Below are positions 1 through 7,095 of a stretch of DNA of 7,871 bases, piece by piece. Source of the DNA: JAAXXJ01 sp964412455 (lineage in GTDB: Bacteria; Nitrospirota; UBA9217). Each line of letters opens with the position of its first letter. The first letter of the stretch is position 1. A program made the position numbers and the translations under genes. The notes under the pieces are model-generated. The model saw nothing but the letters and a program-made list of their open reading frames with translations, ran no database searches and had not been told where the DNA came from. The stretch is taken from contig CAYPOT010000132.1 of assembly GCA_964412455.1 (NCBI GenBank), positions 1-7,871 on the forward strand, read 5' to 3'.

Positions 1-72
1 GGCTTCAGGTGGGGCGGGGAGATCGCTGGAAAACAGAAGGACTTCATGCATTTTTCATTGACGGGATATTAA
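1..72 (+). CDS. C-terminal end of a probable M15-family peptidoglycan peptidase (partial, 5' end outside window)
   Basis: Reading from base 1 in frame 1 gives 23 codons and then TAA at 70-72. The peptide contains FRWGGE near its start and KDFMHFSLTGY at its end. In M15 peptidases (VanY-like D,D-carboxypeptidases and L-Ala-D-Glu endopeptidases such as phage endolysins), the domain ends with a WGG motif followed by (K)D-x-x-HF, where the His is the last zinc ligand. Both motifs are present here in the right order and spacing, and the stop falls shortly after, as expected for the domain's end. The role would be trimming or cleaving peptidoglycan stem peptides outside the cytoplasm. Only 30 bases separate this stop from the start of the macroglobulin gene and no terminator is seen between them, so co-transcription is likely. 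The rest of the protein, including the HxxxxxxD zinc motif and any signal peptide, is off the window, so the family call rests on this short tail alone. Confidence 0.62.
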   Translation, partial: GFRWGGEIAGKQKDFMHFSLTGY

Positions 73-87
73 ACAACTATTCGAGCC

Positions 88-96
88 AAGGGGAGG
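88..96 (+). promoter_or_regulatory. Strong ribosome binding site fixing the GTG start at 103
   Basis: AAGGGGAGG lies 6 bases before GTG at 103. A TTG at 97 in the same frame directly abuts this motif with no spacer, so it is a poor start. The site therefore favours GTG 103 over TTG 97. Confidence 0.6.
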
Positions 97-102
97 TTGA
101 GA

Positions 103-3100
103 GTGAAAATCATCAGCGGAATGTTCAAAGGAGTGATCGGCGTCTTTTCAAAGCTTTTCGGTTCGTTCTCCTGGTCACCTCCGCCATGGTTCGATTTTCT
201 CGGGAACTTCTCCTCAAATATCAGGTCCCTTGCTTCCCGCTTCACAGACGCTGCTCGCGCATTCATTACAAGACCTTCGCCATCGGGCGGCGAGGCCCAG
301 CCTGCCGCGGAAAGACCGCTTTTCATGAAATTCAAGCGGCTCGGCAAGGTTCTTGCGGTCATACTCGTCATCTTCGCTCTTCTCATGTGGTATGCGGAGC
401 ACCGCCGCGGGATGATCAGGGTCTCCGGCTCGACGCCGGAGCTGACGAAGCTCGAGGACGTCCTGAAACCCGACCCGGTCCGCGTTCAGTTCAGCGGCTC
501 CGCGGCCCGTCTCGACCTGATAGGCAAGTCCCTCACCGAGGGCATATCGATAGCGCCCGCCATCGAGGGCGACTGGACATGGAGCAGCGACAGGGTCCTC
601 GTTTTCCGGCCGAAAACGGACTGGCTGCCCGGAACGGAATACACGGTTCGCATGGACAAGTCGTTGTTCCCGGACCATGTCAAGCTTTCCACGCATTCCT
701 ACTCTTTTCAAACGCCCCGCTTCGCGGCCGGGCTGACAAACGCCGAGTTCTACCAGGACCCCGAGGACCCCAAGATCAAGAGGATCATCGCCACGATCAC
801 GTTCACCCATCCCGTGGATTCTGTCGATTTCGAGAAGCGGATCAAACTGGAACGGGCCGACCAGAAGATGGGAATATTGGGCATAGGCGGCAAAGGCTAT
901 CCCTTCACGGTGTCCTACGACAAGTACAAGGGAACGGCCTATATCCAGTCCAAGCCCCTTGACATACCCGAGAAAGACACGACAATGTCCCTCGTGATCG
1001 ATTCAGGGGTGCGCGCCGAGCGCGGAGGACCGTCGACGGGATCAGATATCGAGCGGGACATCGCGATCCCGGGAAAATATACTCTGCTTAAGATCGCTTC
1101 GGCCGAGCTTTCTCTCGTGCGGAACGAGCGGTACGAACCTGAGCAGGTGCTGGTGGTGAACACCACCGCGGGAGTGTCGGAAGCGGAGATCGTAAAGAAC
1201 CTGACCGTTGTCGTCCTGCCGAAGGACCTGCCGCCGATCCAGAAACAGGAGGAGAAGAAGGACTACCAATGGTCCGAATGGTCCGATCCTTCCAGGATCG
1301 GTCCGGAGATACTGAAACTGTCCTCGCCGGTGAAGCTCACGCCGCTTCCCCGGGACCGGGAATACGCGGAACTCCACAGCTTCAGGTACTCGGTGCCTCC
1401 GGGAAAATATCTTTATATAAGAGTGAACAAGGGGATCAAGTCCTTCGGCGGGTACCTGCTTGCCAGGGAGTTCGATACGGTCCAGCGCGTGCCCGATCTC
1501 CCGAAGGAACTGGGCATCATGGCCGGCGGATCGCTTCTGAGCCTGAGAGGCGAGAAGCGAGTATCGATCTACGCGAGGGACATCGATGCGGTCCGGTTCT
1601 CGATCGGCCGCGTTGTCCCCGAGGACATCAATCATCTCGTGACCCAGACCCGCGGCGACATCAAGAGCCCGGAATTCCTGAACTATGAGTTCAACGAGGA
1701 TAATATCTCCGAGCGCTTCACCGAGGTCCGTGAGTTCGGTCAGGGGGAGCCCGGCAAGGCCCAATATACGACCTTCGATTTTTCCCGGTACCTCAAGACC
1801 GAGAACGAGACGAATCGGGGAATGTTCTTCCTGAAGGTGGAAAGCTGGGACCCGAAGGAGAAGCGCACCACCGGGAAACGGGATAAACGCCTGATCCTGA
1901 TCACGGACCTGGGCGTCTTGGTGAAAGACAGCGCCGACCAGACCCATGATGTCTTTGTCCAGTCCATCCAGACAGGGCATCCGGTGTCCGGGGCCCGGGT
2001 GGACATCCTGGGCAGGAACGGCGTGTCCGTGTTCGGGACGAGCACCGATGCGGAGGGCCGGGCGCGATTCCCGAAGCTGACCGATTTCGACCATGAAAAA
2101 GCCCCCACGGTCTACCTTGTGCGAAAGGGAAGTGATATATCCTTTCTGCCCTATGAGCGGAGCGAACGAAAGCTCAACTTCTCGCGGTTCGATATCGGCG
2201 GCGTGGTGACCGAGGGAGCGGCCGACCGGCTGGACGCCTACCTTTTCTCGGAGCGGGGCATCTACCGGCCGGGAGACGAGTTCCATATCGGCATCATCGT
2301 GAAGTCCGCGAACTGGACGCGGGTCCTCGCCGGCATCCCGCTCGAAGCTTCCATCATGGACTCCCGCGGGCTGGAGGTGAAGCGCCAGAAGATCGGTCTC
2401 ACGGCCTCGGGATTCGAGGAGATCAAATACCAGACCGAGGACACGTCGCCCACGGGCAAGTACACGACGAACCTTTACATTGTGAAGGACAACAAGCGTG
2501 GTTCACTCCTGGGAACTGCATCGGTGCGCGTCGAGGAATTCCTGCCCGACCGTTTGAAGATAACGACGAAGCTTTCCCAGGAGCGGGCTGAAGGCTGGGT
2601 CTCGCCCGCGGGCCTCAAGGGCCGCGTAAATCTCATGAACCTGTACGGCACGCCGGCGGTCGGTCATCGCATTGCAGGCGAGGTGACGCTCGCGCCGGCG
2701 TCACCGTCCTTCAAACAATATCAGGACTATACGTTCTTCGACCCGGCGAAGGCGGAGACGAGCTTTGTGGAGCCATTGCCGGACGCGATCACGAACGAAA
2801 AAGGAGACGCGGAGCTCGACCTCAACCTGGGCCGTTACGATAAGGCCACCTACCGCCTTACCTTCGCGGCCGAAGGCTACGAACTCGAAGGGGGCCGAAG
2901 CGTCGGCTCAACGAGTACGGTCCTTGTGTCGCCGCTCTCCTATCTTGTGGGCTATAAACCCGACGGGGACCTCGCATACATCCACAAGGGCAGCAGCAGG
3001 ACCGTGGACCTGATCGCGATCGATCCGTCGCTCAAAAAGATCGGGGTCAGGGGCCTTAAAGCCCGTATCATCGAGGAACGCCATGTCTCGGTCCTGACCA

Positions 3101-6096
3101 AACAGTCAAGCGGTGTTTACAAATATCAGTCCGTCAAGAGGGAACTCCCGGTCAGCACAACGGAACTGTCGCTTGGTGAGCCGGGCGCGAAGTTCCGGCT
3201 GCCGACGGCCAACCCGGGAGATTTTCTCCTGATCGTGCAGGATGACAAGAAGACGGAACTCAGCCGCGTGGCCTTCAGCGTTGCAGGCATGGGGAACCTC
3301 ACCCGCAGCCTGGAGAAGAACGCGGAGCTATTGATCAAGCTGAACAAGTCCGACTACGCGCCCGGAGAGGAGATCGAGCTCCAGATCCGCGCTCCCTACA
3401 CCGGGGCGGGGCTCATCACCATCGAGCGGGACCGGGTCTACGCGACCCAGTGGTTTAGAACAACGGCAACGAACTCCGTCCAGAAGATACGCGTTCCCGC
3501 CGCCTTCGAGGGGAACGGATACGTGAACGTCTCCTTTGTTCGCGGGCTCGACTCCAAGGAAATATTCATGAGCCCCTTGAGCTACGGTGTGATGCCCTTC
3601 TCGGTGAGCCGCGGGAAAAGGACCGTCAAGATCGACATCGAGACTCCCGAGCTCGCGCGGCCGGGCGAACCCTTCAAAATACGCTACAAGGGGAACAAGA
3701 CAGGCAAGGCGGTGGTCTATGCCGTTGACGAGGGCATCCTTCAGGTGGCCAGCTACACGACGCCTGATCCTCTTTCTCACTTTTTCCGGAAGCGTTCGCT
3801 GGAGGTGCAGACGGCGCAGATCCTGGACCTCATCATGCCTGAGAACTCGATGGTCCGCATGCTGTCGGCCGCCGGCGGAGATGAATACGACAAGCGGGCC
3901 ATCGGCCAGAACCTGAATCCCTTCAAGCGCAAGCGCGATAAGCCGGTCGTCTACTGGTCGGGCATTGTGAACATCGATACAACAATGCGGGAGCTGGTCT
4001 ACCAGGTGCCTGATTACTTCAACGGCACGATACGGGTCATGGCAGTAGCGGTGGCTCCCGACGCCGTCGGCGCGAACCAGAAGCGGTCCGCCGTGCGCGG
4101 CCACTTCGTCCTGAGCCCGAATGTGCCGAGCTTCGTTGCTCCTGGTGATGAGTTCATGGTGACCGTAAGCGTCGCGAACAACGTTGAAGGTTCGGGCAAG
4201 GACGCCGCGGTGACGCTCGATCTCGCGACGTCCGAGCACCTTGAGATCATGGACAAGGGGCAGCGTTCCCTGAAGATAGCCGAAGGCCGGGAGGAGAGCG
4301 CTTCTTTCAAGATAAAGGCAAAGGACATCCTGGGGTCGGCCCGCTTCTCATTCACGGCGTCGCTCGGCGGCAGGAAAAGCTCCTATTCCGTCGAGGCAAG
4401 CGTCAGGCCACCGGTCCCGTACATGACGGACGTGAAGAGCGGATTCTTTAAATCCGGAAAGGTGGACGTGGAGGTGAAGCGTAAGATGCATCGCGAGTTC
4501 CGGACCCTCGATGCATCGGCGTCGCCCATACCGCTCGGTCTGGCCCATGGCCTGGTCGCCTATCTGGAGAAATTCCCCTACCTGTGCACCGAGCAGCTCG
4601 TAAGTCAGACCTTTCCGGCCATTGTGCTGAAGAACCGGCCGGAATTCGGGTACACGCACAAGAAGGCGGCGGAAAATATGGAACAGACGATCCGGGTATT
4701 GCAGGCCCGGCAGAACGCGGACGGCGCCTTCGGGTTCTGGGCGGCCAACTCCCACGTCTCGGACTACGCAAGCATTTATACCATGCACTTTCTGACCGAA
4801 GCCAAAGAACGGGGCTACTCCGTGCCGCAGGAACTCATGACGCGCGGGATCGGGTATCTCAGGACTTTGGCCGGAGAGGGGAGCGATACACCCGCGAAAG
4901 CCCGTTCCCGGGCCTACGCGATCTATGTCCTGACGAGGAATGGCGTTGTGACGACGGACTACGTGGATGCCATGCGCGAGCAGTTGGATAAAACCAAGGA
5001 GACGAAGAAGTGGAAGAAGGACCTCACTGCCTCCTATCTTGCGGCGACCTACAAGCTGCTCAAACTCGATTCCAAGGCCGACGATCTCATCTCGGGAATG
5101 AAGATGGGCCAGCGCGTTGACGCCGACTATGACAACTTCTACGACAGCCTGGCCCAGGACTCCCAGCATCTCTATCTCCTGGGGAAACACTTCCCCGAAC
5201 GGTTCAAGAAGTTCTCGGAAGGGGACATGGTGTGCATGCAGTGCATCGTGGACGGGATATCGAACAACAGCTTTAATACCATTACGTCGGCCTATGCGAT
5301 CCTGGCCATGGACGCCTACGCAGAAGCAGTGGGAGAAAAGGCCGTTGCTGAGATCAACTTCAAGGAAATCCTTGAAAAAGGGATCAAGGACCTCGCAAAA
5401 CCGAAGGGGCTTTTCCCCAAGGTCGCGTTCTCGGGTGACGCGAAGAAAGTGCGGATCGAGAGCGGCAGCGGGTATCCCGCATTCTATCAGGTTACCATGG
5501 CGGGCTTTGACAGGTCGCTTCCGCAAAAAGAGATCAAGGAAGGGCTAGAGGTCCAGCGCGAATACCGGGACCTTAAAGGCAAGGTGATCACATCAACAGC
5601 TCTCGGGTCCGAAATAGAGGTGCATTTCAAAATGCGGTCCGTCAAGTCCGGGTATCACAGCAACGTGGCGATCGTAGACCTCCTGCCCGGCGGGTTCGAC
5701 GTGGTGATCGAGAAATCGAGGCCTGCATCGAGCCCGTCTCAGGTGCAGGAGCAGAGAAACGAGGAAAAGGAAGGTGAGGGAGAAGAAGAAGGCGGATCCC
5801 GCGAGCGCGGGACTCGGAAACGGTGGGATTCTCCCATCGGTACGGACGCATCCACCTGGCATCCGGATTTTGTGGACATCCGCGAGGACCGCGTGGTGCT
5901 CTTCGGCAGCGTGGGCGACTCCGCCCAGGAGTTCGTGTACCGCATCAAGGCTACGAACAAGGGCACGTTCGTGATCCCGCCGGCCTTTGCCGAGTCCATG
6001 TATAACCGGGCTGTGCGGGCAAGGACCTTGCCGGGGACGATGATCGTAGAGGAGAAAAAGAAGGAAGAAGAGAAGCAGGAAACGAAGGGAAAGTAA
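103..6096 (+). CDS. Membrane-anchored bacterial alpha-2-macroglobulin with CTEQ thioester motif (YfhM-like)
   Basis: 1997 aa from GTG 103, against about 1650 for E. coli YfhM. The family is thought to trap proteases in the periplasm: cutting of a bait segment exposes an internal Cys-Gln thioester that bonds to the attacker. Residues 1-80 are an unusual extension containing amphipathic stretches. Residues 82-98 form one membrane helix (KVLAVILVIFALLMWYA) with basic residues on both sides and no lipobox, so the bulk should be periplasmic. An Ig-like segment lies at about 147-182 (GDWTWSSDRVLVFRP). The MG2 signature YRPGDE starts at 721 and VEEFLPDRLKI at 810; both match YfhM in order. SDYAPGEEIEL, at about 1081, opens the bait-region domain. 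AVDEGIL at 1207 and the basic FKRKRDK at 1274 bracket the likely bait. W1285 begins the core A2M domain. CTEQ at 1495-1498 heads the thioester domain, whose GAFGFW and YTMHFL helices follow. VAIVDLLPGGF at 1855 lies in the C-terminal domain, interrupted by a charged insert at about 1881-1907. The family is near certain; the exact start and an active thioester are inferred. Confidence 0.95.
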   Translation: MKIISGMFKGVIGVFSKLFGSFSWSPPPWFDFLGNFSSNIRSLASRFTDAARAFITRPSPSGGEAQPAAERPLFMKFKRLGKVLAVILVIFALLMWYAEHRRGMIRVSGSTPELTKLEDVLKPDPVRVQFSGSAARLDLIGKSLTEGISIAPAIEGDWTWSSDRVLVFRPKTDWLPGTEYTVRMDKSLFPDHVKLSTHSYSFQTPRFAAGLTNAEFYQDPEDPKIKRIIATITFTHPVDSVDFEKRIKLERADQKMGILGIGGKGYPFTVSYDKYKGTAYIQSKPLDIPEKDTTMSLVIDSGVRAERGGPSTGSDIERDIAIPGKYTLLKIASAELSLVRNERYEPEQVLVVNTTAGVSEAEIVKNLTVVVLPKDLPPIQKQEEKKDYQWSEWSDPSRIGPEILKLSSPVKLTPLPRDREYAELHSFRYSVPPGKYLYIRVNKGIKSFGGYLLAREFDTVQRVPDLPKELGIMAGGSLLSLRGEKRVSIYARDIDAVRFSIGRVVPEDINHLVTQTRGDIKSPEFLNYEFNEDNISERFTEVREFGQGEPGKAQYTTFDFSRYLKTENETNRGMFFLKVESWDPKEKRTTGKRDKRLILITDLGVLVKDSADQTHDVFVQSIQTGHPVSGARVDILGRNGVSVFGTSTDAEGRARFPKLTDFDHEKAPTVYLVRKGSDISFLPYERSERKLNFSRFDIGGVVTEGAADRLDAYLFSERGIYRPGDEFHIGIIVKSANWTRVLAGIPLEASIMDSRGLEVKRQKIGLTASGFEEIKYQTEDTSPTGKYTTNLYIVKDNKRGSLLGTASVRVEEFLPDRLKITTKLSQERAEGWVSPAGLKGRVNLMNLYGTPAVGHRIAGEVTLAPASPSFKQYQDYTFFDPAKAETSFVEPLPDAITNEKGDAELDLNLGRYDKATYRLTFAAEGYELEGGRSVGSTSTVLVSPLSYLVGYKPDGDLAYIHKGSSRTVDLIAIDPSLKKIGVRGLKARIIEERHVSVLTKQSSGVYKYQSVKRELPVSTTELSLGEPGAKFRLPTANPGDFLLIVQDDKKTELSRVAFSVAGMGNLTRSLEKNAELLIKLNKSDYAPGEEIELQIRAPYTGAGLITIERDRVYATQWFRTTATNSVQKIRVPAAFEGNGYVNVSFVRGLDSKEIFMSPLSYGVMPFSVSRGKRTVKIDIETPELARPGEPFKIRYKGNKTGKAVVYAVDEGILQVASYTTPDPLSHFFRKRSLEVQTAQILDLIMPENSMVRMLSAAGGDEYDKRAIGQNLNPFKRKRDKPVVYWSGIVNIDTTMRELVYQVPDYFNGTIRVMAVAVAPDAVGANQKRSAVRGHFVLSPNVPSFVAPGDEFMVTVSVANNVEGSGKDAAVTLDLATSEHLEIMDKGQRSLKIAEGREESASFKIKAKDILGSARFSFTASLGGRKSSYSVEASVRPPVPYMTDVKSGFFKSGKVDVEVKRKMHREFRTLDASASPIPLGLAHGLVAYLEKFPYLCTEQLVSQTFPAIVLKNRPEFGYTHKKAAENMEQTIRVLQARQNADGAFGFWAANSHVSDYASIYTMHFLTEAKERGYSVPQELMTRGIGYLRTLAGEGSDTPAKARSRAYAIYVLTRNGVVTTDYVDAMREQLDKTKETKKWKKDLTASYLAATYKLLKLDSKADDLISGMKMGQRVDADYDNFYDSLAQDSQHLYLLGKHFPERFKKFSEGDMVCMQCIVDGISNNSFNTITSAYAILAMDAYAEAVGEKAVAEINFKEILEKGIKDLAKPKGLFPKVAFSGDAKKVRIESGSGYPAFYQVTMAGFDRSLPQKEIKEGLEVQREYRDLKGKVITSTALGSEIEVHFKMRSVKSGYHSNVAIVDLLPGGFDVVIEKSRPASSPSQVQEQRNEEKEGEGEEEGGSRERGTRKRWDSPIGTDASTWHPDFVDIREDRVVLFGSVGDSAQEFVYRIKATNKGTFVIPPAFAESMYNRAVRARTLPGTMIVEEKKKEEEKQETKGK
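346..396 (+). other. Transmembrane anchor of the macroglobulin (encoded segment)
   Basis: These codons encode a 17-residue hydrophobic stretch after KFKRLG and before EHRRG. It lacks a cleavage site or lipobox Cys, so it looks like an uncleaved signal anchor. E. coli YfhM is instead a lipoprotein with an N-terminal Cys. The in-frame ATG at 325 lies just before this helix and is an alternative start, with a weak GGAAAGA at 309-315 upstream. Confidence 0.7.
3805..3951 (+). other. Putative bait region of the macroglobulin
   Basis: By position this segment matches the variable stretch in YfhM between the (A)VDxG(I/V)L...TPDP block and the start of the core A2M domain. It carries many possible cleavage points: basic residues (DKRAIGQ, FKRKRDK), hydrophobic residues (MVRML) and a flexible AAGGDEYD. 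The limits are approximate, and the role is inferred from alignment by eye with the E. coli protein. Confidence 0.5.
4585..4596 (+). other. CTEQ thioester motif codons
   Basis: TGC-ACC-GAG-CAG encodes Cys1495-Thr-Glu-Gln1498, fitting the CxEQ consensus in which Cys and Gln side chains form the internal thioester of macroglobulins and complement proteins. The flanking context is KFPYLCTEQLVSQ, against YPYGCLEQ in E. coli YfhM. The residue before Cys is Leu rather than the usual Gly. Confidence 0.85.
5740..5823 (+). other. Charged low-complexity insertion in the macroglobulin C-terminal domain
   Basis: Codons for about residues 1880-1907 encode a Glu/Lys-rich then Arg-rich stretch (NEEKEGEGEEEGG, then SRERGTRKR) placed between two conserved blocks, LLPGGFDVV and DIREDRVVLFG. 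The DNA is a long purine tract on the plus strand, followed by a short palindrome at 5797-5812 (TCCCGCG, AG, CGCGGGA). The reading frame stays open, so it is a surface-loop insertion and not a frameshift. Confidence 0.75.
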
Positions 6097-6109
6097 CAGC
6101 GTTCTTGGA

Positions 6110-6186
6110 ACCGCGAAGGCGCCAAGGACGCGAAGGAAAACCGATAATGGGGAAGTATTTAGCACTTTTTGCGTCTTTGCAGTGAA
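6110..6186. repeat. Imperfect inverted repeat built from ~9-bp CGCGAAGGA-like units
   Basis: The left arm, 6110-6140, holds three near-identical units: CGCGAAGG (6112-6119), CGCCAAGGA (6120-6128) and CGCGAAGGA (6129-6137). The right arm, 6163-6186, contains TTTTGCGTCTTTGCAGTGAA, which reverse-complements to a related series (CTGCAAAGA, CGCAAAAA). By eye, 14 of 24 positions pair. I recall units of this type (cgcaaagacgcaaag ... ctttgcgtctttgcg) as dispersed intergenic repeats in many environmental bacterial genomes; that is from memory. It fills most of the gap between two genes and could also attenuate or end the macroglobulin transcript. Confidence 0.55.
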
Positions 6187-6209
6187 GATCACTTCTGCGA
6201 GGAGGGAAT

Positions 6210-6980
6210 ATGGCGAAATTCTGGAAAGTGGTCAAAGTGGCCATTTTTATTTGGGGCGCGCTTACGCTTGCGCTGATAGCGTACGGGCTGATCGCAACGC
6301 TTGTTCCGCCGCTCTTTAAGAGCAGCAAACACCAGAAGCCGAACGCCCCGTCCGAAGAAGTGGTCTTCGAGAAGAAGGAAGGCGGATATAAACTGCTGGT
6401 CAAGAGCAAGGAGACCGAGGGGCCTTCGGAGTACTTCATCACGCTGAGCAGGGACGGAAAAACGGTCGTTCAGAACTATCGCCTTCCGACGCAGAAATAC
6501 CATCTCGAGTATCTCAATATCTATGATGCCTCGTTCGTGTCACTCCGGGGGAACGAACAGGGGATTGTCCTGTACAGCGCCTACGCGGATGATGAGGGCG
6601 CTTCCGATAGTCATATCTGGTTTCTCAAAGCTGCCGGGACGATGAGCGTCCGTGAGGTCATCTTGCTGTCCGATGTGCATCGCGCAGAAAACGACGGCCT
6701 TACGATCCTCGGAAACAAGCGTATCGGCCTGTCGTACCAGGAAGGCTTTCGTTCGGAGTCGTACATCGTGCCGGTCGTGGTGCGGGTAAGCGACATCATC
6801 GCCATTTCGCCGCTTCTGAACTGGGAAGGCGCGGACGTGCTGTTCTCCATGCTCAAACAGGAGATCAAGGGTCGAGAGGATAAGATGCCGAAGGAGAACA
6901 ACAATGAACTGGCTGAGGGATATCGGAAGGCCGGTAAAGAGATGGGTGAAGCGCTGGTCGAACGATCGATGGCTTATTGA
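6210..6980 (+). CDS. Single-pass membrane protein of unknown function, extracytoplasmic domain
   Basis: 256 aa from ATG 6210, preceded by a purine-rich GAGGAGGG ribosome binding site at 6199-6206. I do not recognise the family. Residues about 8-33 form one long hydrophobic helix after a short basic start (MAKFWKVVK), so the rest should lie outside the cytoplasm. Residues about 50-200 look beta-rich, with alternating patterns such as YKLLVKSKE, EYFITLSRDGKTVV and YIVPVVVRV, without catalytic or metal motifs and without cysteines. The last ~50 residues (from LLNWEGADVLFSMLKQ) look helical and charged, ending AEGYRKAGKEMGEALVERSMAY-like. Codon use resembles the macroglobulin gene. It lies 113 bases downstream of it on the same strand, beyond a repeat element, and may be read through from the same transcript. 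A role alongside the macroglobulin is only an inference from proximity. Confidence 0.85.
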   Translation: MAKFWKVVKVAIFIWGALTLALIAYGLIATLVPPLFKSSKHQKPNAPSEEVVFEKKEGGYKLLVKSKETEGPSEYFITLSRDGKTVVQNYRLPTQKYHLEYLNIYDASFVSLRGNEQGIVLYSAYADDEGASDSHIWFLKAAGTMSVREVILLSDVHRAENDGLTILGNKRIGLSYQEGFRSESYIVPVVVRVSDIIAISPLLNWEGADVLFSMLKQEIKGREDKMPKENNNELAEGYRKAGKEMGEALVERSMAY

Positions 6981-6983
6981 TGT

Positions 6984-7003
6984 TGTTGCAATCTCATGCA
7001 ATA
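6984..7003. repeat. Small TTGCA/TGCAA inverted repeat after the 256-aa gene
   Basis: TTGCA (6986-6990) and TGCAA (6997-7001) are perfect inverted arms around ATCTCA, extendable by a G-T and a T-A pair. TGCAAT also occurs directly at 6987, 6997 and 7059. There is no T-run, so it is not a normal terminator. It could be an operator-like site or chance in AT-rich DNA. Confidence 0.25.
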
Positions 7004-7018
7004 GATAAAACGCTGTTC

Positions 7019-7057
7019 TTGACAACGCTATGTAATGAGCGTATTTGAAAAGATAAT
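7019..7057 (+). promoter_or_regulatory. Candidate sigma-70 promoter for the zinc-ribbon gene
   Basis: A perfect TTGACA box lies at 7019-7024. With a 17-base spacer the -10 would be TATTTG at 7042-7047 (3 of 6). A better -10 match, GATAAT at 7052-7057 (5 of 6), is 27 bases away and would need another -35. The stretch is AT-rich compared with the genes and ends about 40 bases before the start codon. It suggests independent transcription but is not conclusive. Confidence 0.35.
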
Positions 7058-7084
7058 ATGCAATGTCAGATTTCAACTAACTCC

Positions 7085-7090
7085 GGAGGT
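7085..7090 (+). promoter_or_regulatory. Ribosome binding site fixing ATG 7096
   Basis: GGAGGT lies 5 bases before ATG 7096. The in-frame TTG at 7090 overlaps this motif and is not a credible start. Confidence 0.7.
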
Positions 7091-7095
7091 TGACC

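Noticed and set aside
9..962. Long plus-strand open frame (317 codons) overlapping the macroglobulin start
   Set aside because: It is Arg/Gly/Pro-rich without domain likeness, and overlaps the clearly coding macroglobulin frame; it is a GC-rich shadow.
1042..2286. 414-codon minus-strand open frame
   Set aside because: It lies wholly antisense to conserved macroglobulin domains and its His/Arg/Gly-rich translation matches no family I know.
4348..5526. 392-codon minus-strand open frame
   Set aside because: Antisense to the thioester domain, with shadow-like composition and no recognisable motif.
6540..7076. 178-codon minus-strand open frame over the end of the 256-aa gene
   Set aside because: Antisense to a gene with good start signals; His/Arg-rich translation with no motif.
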